This document shows, piece after piece, positions 13,701-25,967 of a DNA stretch of 64,000 bases; position 1 is the first letter of the stretch, and each line of letters starts with the position of its first letter. Origin of the DNA: Acanthochlamys bracteata (lineage: Eukaryota > Streptophyta > Magnoliopsida > Pandanales > Velloziaceae); assembly GCA_019914995.1 (NCBI GenBank), contig CM034126.1, positions 3,601,001-3,665,000 of the forward strand, given 5' to 3'. The translations under genes and the position numbers were made by a program. The notes beneath the pieces were generated by a model. The model was given only the letters and a program-made list of their open reading frames with translations. It was not told the DNA's origin and did no database searches.

Positions 13701-15983
13701 ATGAAGGCCATGTTACTCTTGTCCCTCTCCCTCCATCTTACACAACAGACATTACTCTTGTGCTATGTAGGACAAAGTATGCCAGCTCTCATTGAGGTAG
13801 ACCTTAAACCAACACCAAACAACCGTCCCTCCCCTCTTTGCAAGTCTGTAACTGTCACCATGTATGAACAAGATGCTCTTCTTCTAACTCCTATAAATTA
13901 CAATATGTAAACTTCACAAAAGATCTTAGATAAGTGGAAAGCCTGCATGTCACCTTGTTGATCTCTTTACAATAGACATTTTCACCATCCAGGATAGCTA
14001 TCATACATCCAAAGTTGAAAATCAGATCAACAACAGCATTAGTTTTGAGTAAATTCATGAGTCCCACTAAAATGTGAAGACCACAAACTTTGAGCAGATG
14101 GAAGATGTGAATTTGGGCAAAATCCTGTCTCCTTATAAAAGAGAACTTCAACCGTTTCTACAAGGGAAAGCGCACGTGTAGACTGACTAAAAAGGGAATT
14201 AAGAAACAAAAGCAATAACATCAAGCATTTCCTATCAATGTCTCTATCACAAATATTTTTTCATAAAAAATAAAGGTCCAACTGTAGATTCTGATACAAA
14301 AGAGATCATCCGTAAAACTGCAACTAGTAAAAGCATACTCCAAAAGAAATGCAACTCTCCTGGACTACAAACTATCTTCTAGTTGTTAGGTTGTGGTTAA
14401 GAGACGACAAGGTGAGATCCCAACCATGGTCAATTTATTCATTTCGCAGGTACCAGACCAACTTACTCATGACTGAAAGTTGCAGCTGCATATGCCTATT
14501 GCCAAGGGACCATGTGAGCTAGCTAGGATCAAGGGACCATGTGAGATATCGTCCCACAGGCTGAAAGTTGCAGCTGCATATGCCTATTGCAACTACGAAG
14601 GAGCAAATTCTGCAAATGCAAATACTTAGCTTTTGCATAGGTTGTATACAAGGCAAACAGAGAGAAGGTTGTCCATTGCCACAAAATGACATACTAACAA
14701 TATCACACTCACAAACATGGAAATCAACCAAGATTACAAACACACCTTTCTAGCTTCTTAGTTGCTTCAACATGAATTTGAAGGAGTCAAGTTCGATAAA
14801 AGAAGCTGTGAAACCGCTCATCAAGAACACTGGTAGAACCTGTGATCAAAAGCATCCCACACCAATAGAACCAGCGCCTACACTCAATTCCAAACTGCCC
14901 CAGAGTCTCTGAAAGGTCATCATGACTTGTTTTACAGCCAGCTTCCACAAGCACACCATGCATATAACTTCAAATTTTCAACTAGATCATATAACATATA
15001 ACAACGAGATACACTCACAACTATCAAAGTTCCTATCAACCCTTGATTTAAAGCCATTCTAATATTGCTACAATTCTTTGGATACAACTTTAGAAAAATA
15101 ATAAAAAACAGACAAGCCAATACCATTGCTGATAAGTAACAAGTAGATCAGAATTATACTTGAACGTTGGTTATGACCTTTACCTGAATGCTTTCGATTC
15201 AACTTTTTCACAACATAATAAACTAGAAACACTCCATCATATGATGCTGCAATCATGAGGAAGTTCATGCACTTAGCTTCCATGCATACAACAATCATAT
15301 ATACATCCTGAATTTAGACAACTATGTGGGCTGAAAGTTGCATAGCTCGCACTTCAGAAGATATTAAACTTGAACTCCTAGAGAAGCCACTACTGAAGTT
15401 ACTTGCATTTAATTAATTCAACAGCGCTTAATTAAATGAAAGACAATATACGAAAACATGCCTAAAATAAATAAACACAACACGAATTGTTAGGGATAAT
15501 ATACTTCACAAAAACCGCAGAGATGTTTCCTCGACTCCAAATTATAGTACTTTAGCAGGGTCACAAAAATATACTACATATACTGCAAATTTTAGAACAA
15601 CTGCTTTAGAGTAATTGAATCAACTACATGAATTGGAAGACCCAAGACCAAGAATCTTACATCATTGGTGAGAGTTGAATTGTTATGTTTGCCACAAGAC
15701 CATCAAGAAAGTTAAATGATGATACTGAAAAAAATGTGGAAGCAAGCTTTTTTCCAGGATATGCAAATGCGATTGAACCTAGCCAATGACCATCTAAGTT
15801 TCCATCACTAAAAGCAGGAAACTCACATAAAAACACAAAAATTATTGATCTAACTCTAGCTCAGAATAGCAACCGAAAGTGGACTTATAATGGATGCTGA
15901 TGCCTGTTACCACTGCTTACATCATATCTTTACATCATTCTAATGAGGAGCCCGTCAAAATCTGATGGAAACTATGTGAAGTT
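10787..15983. other. Intergenic region, no supported gene
   Basis: Mostly AT-rich DNA. The stretches 11100-11290 and 12015-12190 resemble degraded members of the AT-rich MITE-like family. A plus-strand frame of 69 codons at 12817-13026 has no recognisable domain. The part from about 13300 to 15980 lies downstream of the YEATS pseudogene and holds short open frames without family resemblance, plus a small tandem duplication at 14473-14590. Confidence 0.5.
14473..14590. repeat. Small nested tandem duplication
   Basis: A 30-base segment beginning CTGAAAGTTGCAGCTGC is present exactly twice, at 14473-14502 and 14561-14590 (period 88). Between the copies, CAAGGGACCATGTGAG also occurs twice, at 14503-14518 and 14530-14545 (period 27). 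Confidence 0.85.
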
Positions 15984-18527
15984 TCACTGACCTGAAGAAG
16001 TCTTCAACTGTTGAGATGGACCATGAATCATGCTTAACTGCCTCCTAAGCTTAATGATATGGGCTTGCACCTGCATAAAGAAATACAAACAGTTACAACC
16101 CTTACCATTTGTGTTAGATTTTCAGGAGGACCTTTAAAGTAGTTATAGATGTATAAATAACCATCGACTCCTGGTACAGCTGTTGGTAACACTGCTTGCT
16201 CACCAACCCAAAAGCAACTACCTGTACCATACCGAAACAATGCCATAAGCTGTGAAAGAAGTAAATCCCATTCAAAACGAGCTCATTGAATTACATACAT
16301 CTATCTTGTTAAACACCTGTGCCCTTCGAATAGTTTAAACTAAGTCTGACCAAGCTTAAAGCAAATGCAAAAATTGTATTTTATTAGTACCGAGAAGATA
16401 GAGCTAGAGAAGTTTCAGGCTATATGCATTTTTTTCCTCAAATCACAGAGAAGCATTGCAGTATGACATGGACAAGGACAGCCCACAGAGTTGTTAACAT
16501 TTGCGTGCCTAAGGGCTTCTGCATCATATTGTGTTGGATTTATGTGAACACTTAGACTTCCGGGAGCAGAAGCTAGGATATCCTTTCAGTATGGACATGG
16601 AAGACTTCTGGTTCAGAAGCTAGGATACCCTTTCAGAATGGACATGGAACAGTTCTTATAATGCTAAGCAGTGGATGACCGTGAACAAATTGTTTCTCAC
16701 TAGAAAAAATCAAGCTTATATTTAAAGTAGAGCAGAAGCAATGTTGTGTGACATGACCTAAGTATAACGTATGCACATTCTATTTGTATAGAGTTGAACA
16801 ACAAAATTCTGTGAGATATTTATCAGACTAACATATTTCAGAGTGGCCAAATGAGATTCACTGCTAAAGACTAACATGTAACTTAAGATGCTTAGAAACT
16901 TCCAATGGAAATTCATGGAAATTATAGATTGTACCTAATGCACTGACAATTGAATCTTTGTAAGAAAAGCTATTGCCAACTCTACATATCTCTTAAAAAT
17001 TGTGTAGATTCCTCAATAAAACTTTGACAGGTCATTTAGCACAATTACAACATTGTACATTAAAAATACATGAAGGTTCTAAAAGAGAGTTCTTCTAATA
17101 CATCACCTCTTTCTTAGTTTTCGCTTTACATTACACAGAATGTTAACTAATTTCATTTTCCTTAAAGCATGGTGAAGCTATGTTCAATGACTTACAAGTT
17201 GGGGAATGCCGCAAGCAATACCACAAAGATGATCGGTTCATATGTGCATTTGTAAGTATGCAGCCGAAAGATGGAAGATGACATACGCAATACGGAAGTA
17301 ACCCCATGTTACATAACAACACAAAAGGCAAAACAGTTATAAAGCAGGATAAATTCAAATACAAATTACACTAAATGGAGGCATGGTTAAGGGCGGACTG
17401 AGAAGTTGAAGATGCTACATTTGTGAGTAGCGTATTGCATGTGACCTTGCTCCATCGACAATGCAGAACGCAGAGAATGTGTTTGAATACCTTACCGTAG
17501 CGCATACAAATTTGTTGCCTGAAATTTATGTGTATCTTTTCAGCAAAACTTTCCTTAAAACTGCACTCAACATTGAGATATGGAAGGAGAACCTTTACAG
17601 AAAAGTGCACACTATTATTTAGGAGCTTGAATAAATGGAAATGCAATGAACAGAATATATAAGAATTTCTTACCTGTTGATGTCCGGCAGCAAGTTTCAA
17701 GAGCTTACTGCCTCAGAGAAATTCATAAACCACTGACTTAGTCGATAGTCGTTTGTATTCTTAACATCTATAAGTTCAGCTACAAATGTCAGGGTGTAGA
17801 TATGTCTCCAATTCTGAGAAAGAGCACAAATCATAAAAGGTTCCGGAGTAAATATCTGGAGGTGGTAAGTTCAATGTGGCTGGTAGCTTCGGTACAATGA
17901 CAGCTGGATGATTCTGCACTTGCCAAAAAATGCTTCCGAAGGTTCACAAAACACTATTTCATCATACATCTCAACAACAACTGGTTTCTTCATTGATTGC
18001 ACCCAGTATCCTCATCAGATACAATTTTAACTGATGATACCTGTAACATAAAGATAAAAGCACAAACGACTATTGGCAGAAAAGTATGTGAACAGTTGTT
18101 ACTTTTCAATTACAGCGTAGTCCTCCATGAAACCTGAAATCTAATTGCTGGTCACAAACATCATTGTGAAAAAAGAGAGTGATGATAATTTCGAACTCTT
18201 CCCATCCAGATTCAGACAACTCAAAAGGTGCAGATTCAACAACATGTCAGGTTGTTAAAACTAGGATGCAGCCGAAAGACAGCATGCTTAATAACAGCAC
18301 TCAAGTCTTCCTTTGTTGCACAACGGACATAAACAGTCCACTTCTGGGAATTATACCTGCAGAAAAGTACATGCTCTTCCCAGGGTGGTATCCACTTGTG
18401 AAAACAGACTTAGCAAGAAATTTCATGAATAGGGTGGACACTTACTCACTAGCTTTTTTGCCAAGCTAGAATGCAGTAGTTCCACCTACAATTCAAACAC
18501 TCATCTCCATATATTTAAGCTTTTTGC
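15984..18527 (-). pseudogene. Decayed YEATS-domain gene (TAF14b/YAF9a/GAS41-like)
   Basis: Intact relatives are nuclear YEATS histone-acetyl readers, subunits of SWR1/NuA4 and linked to TFIID. Minus-strand fragments line up in order with the family: about 18446-18527 (KKLKYMEMSV then LGKKAS), 18134-18356 ([18 protein letters not shown], then [12 protein letters not shown]), 17674-18040 (YHQLKLY, MKKPVVVEMYDEIVF, LNLPPPD, SQWFMNFSEA, LKLAAGHQQ) and 15984-16070 (VQAHIIKLRRQLSMIHGP to stop). Intron borders (GTAAGT donors, CAG acceptors) survive, so this is a duplicated copy, not a processed one. Lesions: TGA at 18493-18495; TAG at 18466-18468 where the family has Trp in AFWLGKKA; frameshifts near 18245, 18018, 17925 and 17705. 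The N-terminal exon upstream of 18527 was not found. No continuous protein can be made. A similar functional gene presumably exists elsewhere in this genome. Confidence 0.88.
16567..16649. repeat. 47-bp imperfect tandem duplication
   Basis: CAGAAGCTAGGATA followed by YCCTTTCAG, WATGGACATGGAA occurs twice (16567-16602 and 16614-16649), with two mismatches. It lies inside the last intron of the YEATS pseudogene. Confidence 0.85.
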
Positions 18528-19222
18528 CTGAATCTAGCAAAATGAAAGATAATTGCACCTTGAGTATGATTTGCATCACGGATTTATGCATTGTGATGCA
18601 AACCCCAAATCAAACCATTTTGGGATAAGAATTGCATTCTTCATAGACAATTTGGCCATGGATGGAATCGGGGTTAATGTGTCAAGTTAAACACATGGTT
18701 GGATACTTGGATGGTGAATCATGTTTTCTGAAAAAGTATAGCTTTCACCATTTGCTGTATAAATTAGACATGCATTGCCACATCAACCCTTATTCACTTC
18801 ATGGCTGAAATGCCGTGAAGAATAACATCTTTCTTTTGAAAGCAACTGCCACTACAGCTAACTGCCACTTCATTTGAAGATAAAAACTTTGTATGCCTGC
18901 CACAAGGATGAAGTCTTTCTAGTATCTTTTTATGTACTTTGATATGCAAGTTCCAACTCTAATTTCTGGTATGCTAACAGCACAAACGCAAAATCACTTA
19001 GATGATCACACTAGCCATGCAAGCTCAATCCCAAATTTTACTTTGTTGCTGCTTAAACATTTCAAATTATTTTAACATTTCTAAATAGTGCAACATCCTT
19101 TCAATCTAAATGTAATAATGTTATCAGACTTTTCCCGATAGTCACATCTATATTAGAAGAGAAAGAAAAAGAAGAGACCTTCTTGTCGGCAGCTCATCAG
19201 GCTTATTAGAAGAAAATATTAG

Positions 19223-19489
19223 GTTAAAAAACTTCTAGTCTGACTATTATTCTTCGCCGCCTGGCTTCTTCGCCGGCGCCGGTTGCTGCTAATGCTGCTG
19301 CAATCATTGGGTGTCGCTCGAGCTTCAATTGGGTGCGGCTTCACTATCTAATAGAAGATAATATCGAGCAGAGAAAGGCTAAGCTTGGCGAGTTGAAAGA
19401 AGATTGGGTTGTGTTTGATCCCTATCGCCGGCTGAGAGATTTCGAATCGCGGCCATGGCGCCCAACAGCAATAAAAATTTTAAGAAGTT
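19223..19489 (+). other. Unassigned GC-richer open frame without ATG
   Basis: This stretch is markedly GC- and CpG-richer than its surroundings. It stays open on the plus strand from an upstream TAA to a TAG, about 85 codons, with a composition that looks protein-like (for example QRKAKLGELKEDWVVFDPY). There is no in-frame ATG and I recognise no family. It could be an exon fragment of a decayed gene, or the CpG-rich 5' region of the minus-strand YEATS pseudogene, in which case the open frame is incidental. Confidence 0.25.
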
Positions 19490-19740
19490 AGATACGCTTG
19501 TTAAAGAAGAACTTCAATGTAATGATTGGCCAGGGCACGTAAGCACCAGTAAATTTCTTGTAATATTAAAAAAATTATATATTATATATTTTGTCTATAT
19601 AATTTTTGTATTTTCTAATTAAATAATTGAATTTATTTCAGAAAAATTAATAATAAGTTTTATTTTAAAAGTATTTAAGCACTCCAGACATTCCTTTATC
19701 AAGAAATTGATAATTCTGGAGTTGATGTAATGGGCTAATT

Positions 19741-19896
19741 GGGCCTTTGATTAACGAGTCTATAATTGAGAACACAGCGTGTTATAAAATCTTATTATGT
19801 GACCTACTTTTGGGCCAATTCGAATTATAGTTCAGGTCAAGTGGGCCTTTATCCACGAACGAGTCCATTAATTGAGAACACAGTGTGTTATAAAAA
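19741..19896. repeat. Two-copy tandem repeat, about 105-bp period
   Basis: GGGCCTTT, ACGAGTC, ATAATTGAGAACACAG and GTGTTATAAAA recur in the same order at 19741-19789 and 19843-19896, with small differences and one short insertion. Confidence 0.8.
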
Positions 19897-22086
19897 CCGC
19901 GTCATCATCTCCCAGCAGGGCCATCACTTGTTTCCGAAGCATGAATTTATGCAAGTGTTGAGATTCTGATTGCCTAGAGATAGCATATCTGAAAATATTT
20001 ATTGAAAAAAATTTTCTAAAAAAATATTTTAAAAAAATTTAAACTATAAAGTTTATTCTTTGATTAAAAATAATAATAATAATAATAATTAATAATAAGT
20101 TATAACGGCATAAAATCTTTTATAATTTTTAATTTAAAAAATTATAAAATACTTCAAAAGCTTTATTAAAAAATTTTAAAATAAAAAAGAATTTGTAAAC
20201 TCTCTCAAACATTCACATAATAATAAACAAGTTCTGATATAATTGAAAGCCCAACAATATCAAAACATGGTTGTTCGAAATATTAGAAGTTGACAAATTC
20301 CGCTATAGCTAAAAAGCAACTCCTGTATTTGAACCCAAAAAAATTTTAAAAAAAATCACCAAACTGCTAATAATAGCTTTGATTACATCAGGATCACCAA
20401 CTAATTAATTAAGAATAATAGCCTGAAAGTCTTATATGGAGAAACTCAAAGCGAGTACAACAAAACTTAGAAATAATGTATAATTAATTCTAGTATTAGC
20501 TTAATTTCTCGCGAATGTTTCCAACCTCTTTGAATTGTTTCGCTAAAACATTAATGATATATAAAAGAAAAATACGCAGAGCTTTATATCTAACTTCATT
20601 CATAATTAACCTTTAATATTATATATCAATTGCGTAGAATGTTCCTGGGTGATACTTTCTTAGAAAATAGTTTCAATTTTTAAAAATACATAATCCTATA
20701 CCTTAGAGGTTTTTTAGAGTGGTTTTAAAATTAATCACTTGAATAAATTTATTGTCTTGTCGAAGAAGCATTAATTTGCTTATCCCTTGCTAGCTAGTGC
20801 TCCGAAAAACTATACTCAAGGTATATATTTCTCCCTAACATTAATATAGAGATCGTGAGTTCTAACTCCACAAATATGCACACTAAGTGAATATCAATTA
20901 ACAAACTTTAGTATTTCTTCCCATCACATAAAAAGCGACTTTTATAAAAATAAACTTGATAAAATGAAATTTAAAATAATAATTGAAATATTTAAAATAA
21001 AATTTTAATAAAAATAAATTATTGCAAAAATAAAAATAAAGTTTTTAATAATAACTAAAATACGAGAAATATTAAAATATAAATCTAAATTGAAAAAGTA
21101 AAGCCGATGGTATTAGAATATGATTTTGCTTTTATACTTATTTTTGTTCAAATTTTTTATTTTGTGTTCCTCAATAAAAGTTTTAAAATATTTTATAAAA
21201 TTTATTTAAAAATTTAGAAAGTATAAAAAATTTTAGAATTTCAAGATTTTATTATTAATTATTGTTATTTTCTAAAGATAAAAAAATTCATTTTTGAAAA
21301 TAATGAAAATGCTTTTCTAAACATAATATTAGCTAAAGAACGAAAAAACAAAAAGAATAGAATAACTTTTTTCAAAACCACTTTTAAAACGTAAACTAAA
21401 ATTGAACCAAGGATAGGCATTGATCGATTTGAACAACAATTAATGTACTGAAGTTTGAAAGAATCTGTGTACCTGATTGATCAACTGAAATATATTGCGA
21501 GAAAAACTACAGCTGCTTTTGAACGAACCCGATCACGATGTCCCAAAAGTGGACTTTGAGCGAAAGCGAAAGCATCGGAGGAGGTGATGAGGATTGCGTT
21601 CAGGTCGTGGCCATCACATGGACTCGACCAATTAATTAATTCTTAAAAATGTTTTATGAAATGATAATATTAGCTAGCTTAGCTATAAGCTTAATTAGTA
21701 TTTTAATGGCATGCATGACTGTATTGAAAAGATCGAGCTAGCTAGGTTGGTGTTTCTTTATAAAAGATTATCAGATTAGCACAGCTCGATTAAAAGATTA
21801 AATATTTGCTTGGTGGACTAATTTGAAATGCGCGACATCTTTATTTTTTTTAGAGTTCTTTTTGTTTAATAGTTAGTGAAAGAGATGAGAACCAATCCCG
21901 ACTGGATTAGAAGATAAGCTACATATTCATGAAAAGAATAAAAACCTTTCACACGTTAGCAAAGGCCACAGTTTTTAGAACCTTGAATGTGTTTAGTTGT
22001 AATAATTAGATAAAATTTTATAAGGTAGCTAGCATTTCAATTATTCATTGACTTTTAATGTAATAGTTGGCAAGAACATGTAAGAG

Positions 22087-22711
22087 TATAGTTATAAAAA
22101 TCGGACCGAATATTGAACCAAAAAATTGTCCAAATCAACGGGTCACGGATTAACCCGTCGGGTCAACGGGTTGAATCGTTATATTAAAAATATCAAAATA
22201 TTGACGGTAGCACGAACGCTTATTATTTTTTTTTGTTAGAAAGTATAAAAGAAAAATAAACTAACAAAAATATATAGAAAGATAAAAAAATATTTTAAAT
22301 AATAAATTTTAAAAGAAATTTTTTGTTTTGAAATAATTTTAATATTTTTCTTACAATTTAATAGAATTAGTACTATAAGAACTTAAAAATTACTAATAAT
22401 AAATATTTACAAATAAAATATAACAAATTTATTTTTTAGCATTATCACATCCAAATGTAAAATCTAAACTACATAGTATATTTTAATATAAAGCTACTAA
22501 TAATTATTTTTTCATTAATATATCACAAATTTAAAATTTTTAAAATTTAATTTAATCCGGTTTGATCCGGACGAGCGGGTCGACCGGGTCGGAACGGGTC
22601 GGAACAAATCGATTGCATAAACGATTTTATTATAAATCCGAACTGATTTATGCTCCAAATCGACGGTTTCCAAGTCGACCCGGACGGGCCGGTACGAATT
22701 TTACAACTATG
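22087..22711. mobile_element. hAT-type non-autonomous transposon (MITE), 625 bp
   Basis: Terminal inverted repeats are readable. The left end is TATAGTTATAAAAATCGGAC and the right end, reverse-complemented, is CATAGTTGTAAAATTCGTAC. The two align over 22 bases without gaps. The element is flanked by an exact 8-bp direct repeat TGTAAGAG (22079-22086 and 22712-22719), the target-site size of the hAT superfamily. Subterminal regions carry clustered CGGGTC/CGGGTT motifs at both ends, as expected of transposase-binding arrays. The AT-rich interior encodes no transposase. The perfect TSD suggests a fairly recent insertion. Confidence 0.88.
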
Positions 22712-22782
22712 TGTAAGAGTACTATAACCAAGAAGCCTATTGATAACTTAAACTTTTTAATAAGAATAGATAGAAGAATAAG

Positions 22783-23005
22783 AGAGTACTTAGGAATGCT
22801 TATAAAATATATTTTTTTAAATAGAAAATATTTTTATCATATTTTAAAAATAAATTCTATTTTTTATATAAAAATAATAAAAATAAATTATTATAATATA
22901 TTATAATATATTTTTTATATATTTTAAATTTTTAAATAAATTATGTATAATATTATAAAAAATATAAAATAAAATAGAACATTTAAAAGGACGCCAAATG
23001 CTCTC
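22783..23005. repeat. MITE-like AT-rich element, copy 2
   Basis: The left end reads GAGTACTTAGGAATGCTTATAAAAT and the right end, reverse-complemented, reads GAGAGCATTTGGCGTCCTTTTAAAT. The interior is almost pure A/T. It has the same plan as the elements at 28.8, 32.1 and 62.5 kb and lies about 65 bp beyond the hAT element. Boundaries are approximate. Confidence 0.6.
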
Positions 23006-25616
23006 TAAAACAATAAACAAAGATTAATTCAAACTAGTTTATAATGATAAATATTAAAATTGCAAGAATTCATTAGAATTCTTTAGTAACAATAATTAAT
23101 TGGGAGATTTTTACTTACAATAATTCTCAAAAAAAGAATTCCTTAATTGCAAGATCATAATGTTATTTTACTATAAAAGGTACATAGCTGGGAATTATCT
23201 AATTGAAATATATTCATATAGAAGTACAGAACATGTACATATATAGATAGTAGATGTTAAAAATATCCATATATATGGTAATTGATCCTAGGACAAAACT
23301 AGAAACATGTAATGAATTTAGTTTTACTATAAAGTCCCAAACATATAGGGTTAACAAATAAAGTATAGTTACATGTGCCTTAACTGATATGTGAATGACT
23401 GATTTATGCAGTAGCTTCTATGTGGCCTCTATTACCTTAAATTGTTATAACAAGTTTATCCAAATATATTATATCTAAACATTATGCTTTCTTTGGTAAT
23501 ACATGTTGCACTAGATATATAATTGCCTTCAATATATAATCAAGTCAATGTTCTTCTTTTATAAGAAAAATTCGGCGCCGGAATTGACATTGTAAAGACT
23601 CTTCTTATCTTACTTTTAATTTGCAAATTGGAAACATTAGACTAAAGCATTAATGCAGGAATTCTAATTTTTCTAGTATACTATTTCGCAGTAGATTAAA
23701 GCTCATGAACTGATAAACTTTATATATTAAAAAAAAAAAAAACAAACAAGTTAAGGATTGATGCATTTATGATAGGCCTCCATTTAACTAACTAAAACTC
23801 AAAGCACTAACATATATTAACTTACTTCTCTAACTGTACGCAATGTGTTTCAAATAGATTGAATGTGTTGTACATATAAACTTATAATATACAACTATTT
23901 AAGTAGTCCATCTCATAAAAGAAACCTAATTTAGTAGGTTCACCTTGTACTAATAAAATCACTAGGCACGCACATACATTGAGCAACATGAGAAACACAT
24001 ACAAGATAGATTATAACTAATATGTAGATGAATAAAGTAATATAGTTTGAATATCAAGAGTTACATATATAAATTAGTAGTACAGGATGTTTCACAGTTA
24101 GCCAATATACTAGTAAAGTTGTTTATGTTCATGTTATTGCAACTCCAACTATAAAAACTAGACATTTGTATGCACTACTACTACAGCATGTAGTTATGTT
24201 TTTCTAAAACTTTCTCTCTTCAAAAAGATAAGAAAATAATGATTAACTTGCAGAATGCTCTTTCTTCTAAATATAACGCCAATTTCCTTGGAAACATGCA
24301 ACGTCCTTCTTTTATGGTAACAGTATCGCTTTCCTTCGGAAGAAATCTCAATTCTCAAGTGTATATATATATACTCCCTGCACTTTCTAATTCAAAAGCT
24401 TCCGATCGCTCTCTTAATTTGTAGACACTCTCACGCCTCTCCTAATTCAGTCTCCGATTGCTTGATAAGTATTTAAATCAATGCCCTTAACTATAATTGG
24501 TTACAACTACTAGCTATTTAGTGGATACCAAAAAAGAAATACAAATCACATTCTTCAAAGAGCACGCACAAAGATCAAAGAAAGCGAACTGGTTAATCAA
24601 CTGGAAAAAGAACATAATGTTAACGACAGAACAAAGAGATCAGGCGATTAATTGCAGAAAATCCTTCCATTTGCAGATTGACACTTCGATTTAAATCTGT
24701 TTCAATTCTCTCCTGATGATGACAATTACATGCTGCAGCTTCTTCCACTTGCCATTGCCAACACTCTTCTACTCCTGCAAGTTTCTGCATGCTCTTCTGA
24801 AGAAAGCTTTTAATGCCTGAGTCATGTTTCTTGTCCCTGCTGACGCTTTTATGCCGGGCAGCAGCAACTGCACTAGCAGTTTCGCCTCGGTAACGAGCTA
24901 GGTACAACAGTTTCTCAGTTTTTTCTGCTGTCCTAATTCATTCAGAGCAAAGAAAGAACTCCACCGCTAAACTCCAACAACCATGTCCATGGTTTTCTGC
25001 ATAGAACAAAACAACAGTCTGTCTCTCTTTGAACTCGTAACTCTCTCTCCTTCTTTCAGAAACCAGCCGTTTCGTTTGCGCACAGTACTTAATCGTGCGT
25101 TAGAGATAAAAACGGGAAGAAACTCTTTGGGTTGAGGTAACGAAGGAGAGAGAGAGAGAGCAAAGGGGCCTTTGTCGTCCGGTGGTGTTATTATCATGGG
25201 GAATGAAATGAATGGAACAATGCAAGTACATATGCGTAATGATGAATTTGGACACACTTCGAGAGCGAGTGCGAGAGCGAGACAGAGAAAGAAAAGGGGA
25301 GCAGTGATTCAGTTAAGTTTGTGGGGGGTGCAATTCAAGTCCTTTGCTTCCAAGACTAGAAAGTCACTGAATTCCTAGAGCGCAAAGTGCAGTACTTGTG
25401 TCTCCCACTCCCAAAAATCTTTTCCTACCTCTTCCTCTTCACCATCATCAGCCTTTGCCTTTTGGTCTCCTTTTTAGGTTTTCATCAGCAACACTTGTAA
25501 CATTGCGGATAAGTATTCCGAAGCAAAACAAAAGCTATACCCCATGGAACTACCGAACTACAACTTAGAAGAAGAAATATATTAAACCAAATTAAGGAAA
25601 TCCCCAGCCTTTGTTC

Positions 25617-25617
<1 letters not shown>
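23006..25617. other. Intergenic region downstream of the AHL gene
   Basis: AT-rich with no gene I can support. Minus-strand frames at 24620-24907 (95 codons) and 24967-25257 (96 codons) have no recognisable domain; the second is Ser/Pro-rich with many GA/CT repeats. They may be transcribed non-coding sequence. Confidence 0.45.

Positions 25618-25659
<42 letters not shown>
25618..25659. repeat. (TC)n microsatellite
   Basis: About 21 uninterrupted TC units, about 300 bp downstream of the AHL stop codon. Confidence 0.97.
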
Positions 25660-25663
<4 letters not shown>

Positions 25664-25967
25664 GATTTCAGAGAAAAACTCTGATAGTTATACAACCATG
25701 AAATGAAGAATTAATGAAGATGCATGCTGAGAAAGTAGCTTAAGGCTATAGGTTGTTAGCATAGCTGGAAAAAAAAGAACAGAAAAGAGAAACTAATAAT
25801 CAAATGCAAATTAAAGGAAACGAAGATGAAAATCAAAGAACGAAACATCAACACTAATTCTTAGCTTAAATTATGTCTAGCTAGAGCTTGGTTGGAGATC
25901 AAGAGATTAAGATGGGATATCACGAATCACAAGATATAGAGCAACCAAAACACATATCGAATGATGA

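Larger units (their letters stand above)
18528..22078. other. Intergenic region with degraded repeats
   Basis: No supported gene. It contains a GC-richer block at about 19220-19490 (listed separately), a two-copy repeat at 19741-19896, and very AT-rich stretches at about 20000-20215 and 21120-21340 that resemble the MITE-like family. The missing 5' exon of the YEATS pseudogene could lie in the first 700 bases, but I could not recognise it. Confidence 0.5.

Noticed and set aside
18179..18469. 96-codon plus-strand frame
   Set aside because: It is the antisense shadow of two exons of the YEATS pseudogene; the minus strand carries the family motifs.
24620..25257. Two minus-strand open frames of 95 and 96 codons downstream of the AHL gene
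   Set aside because: Neither matches a family I know and no splice pair joins them convincingly. The second is largely CT/GA-repeat-derived.
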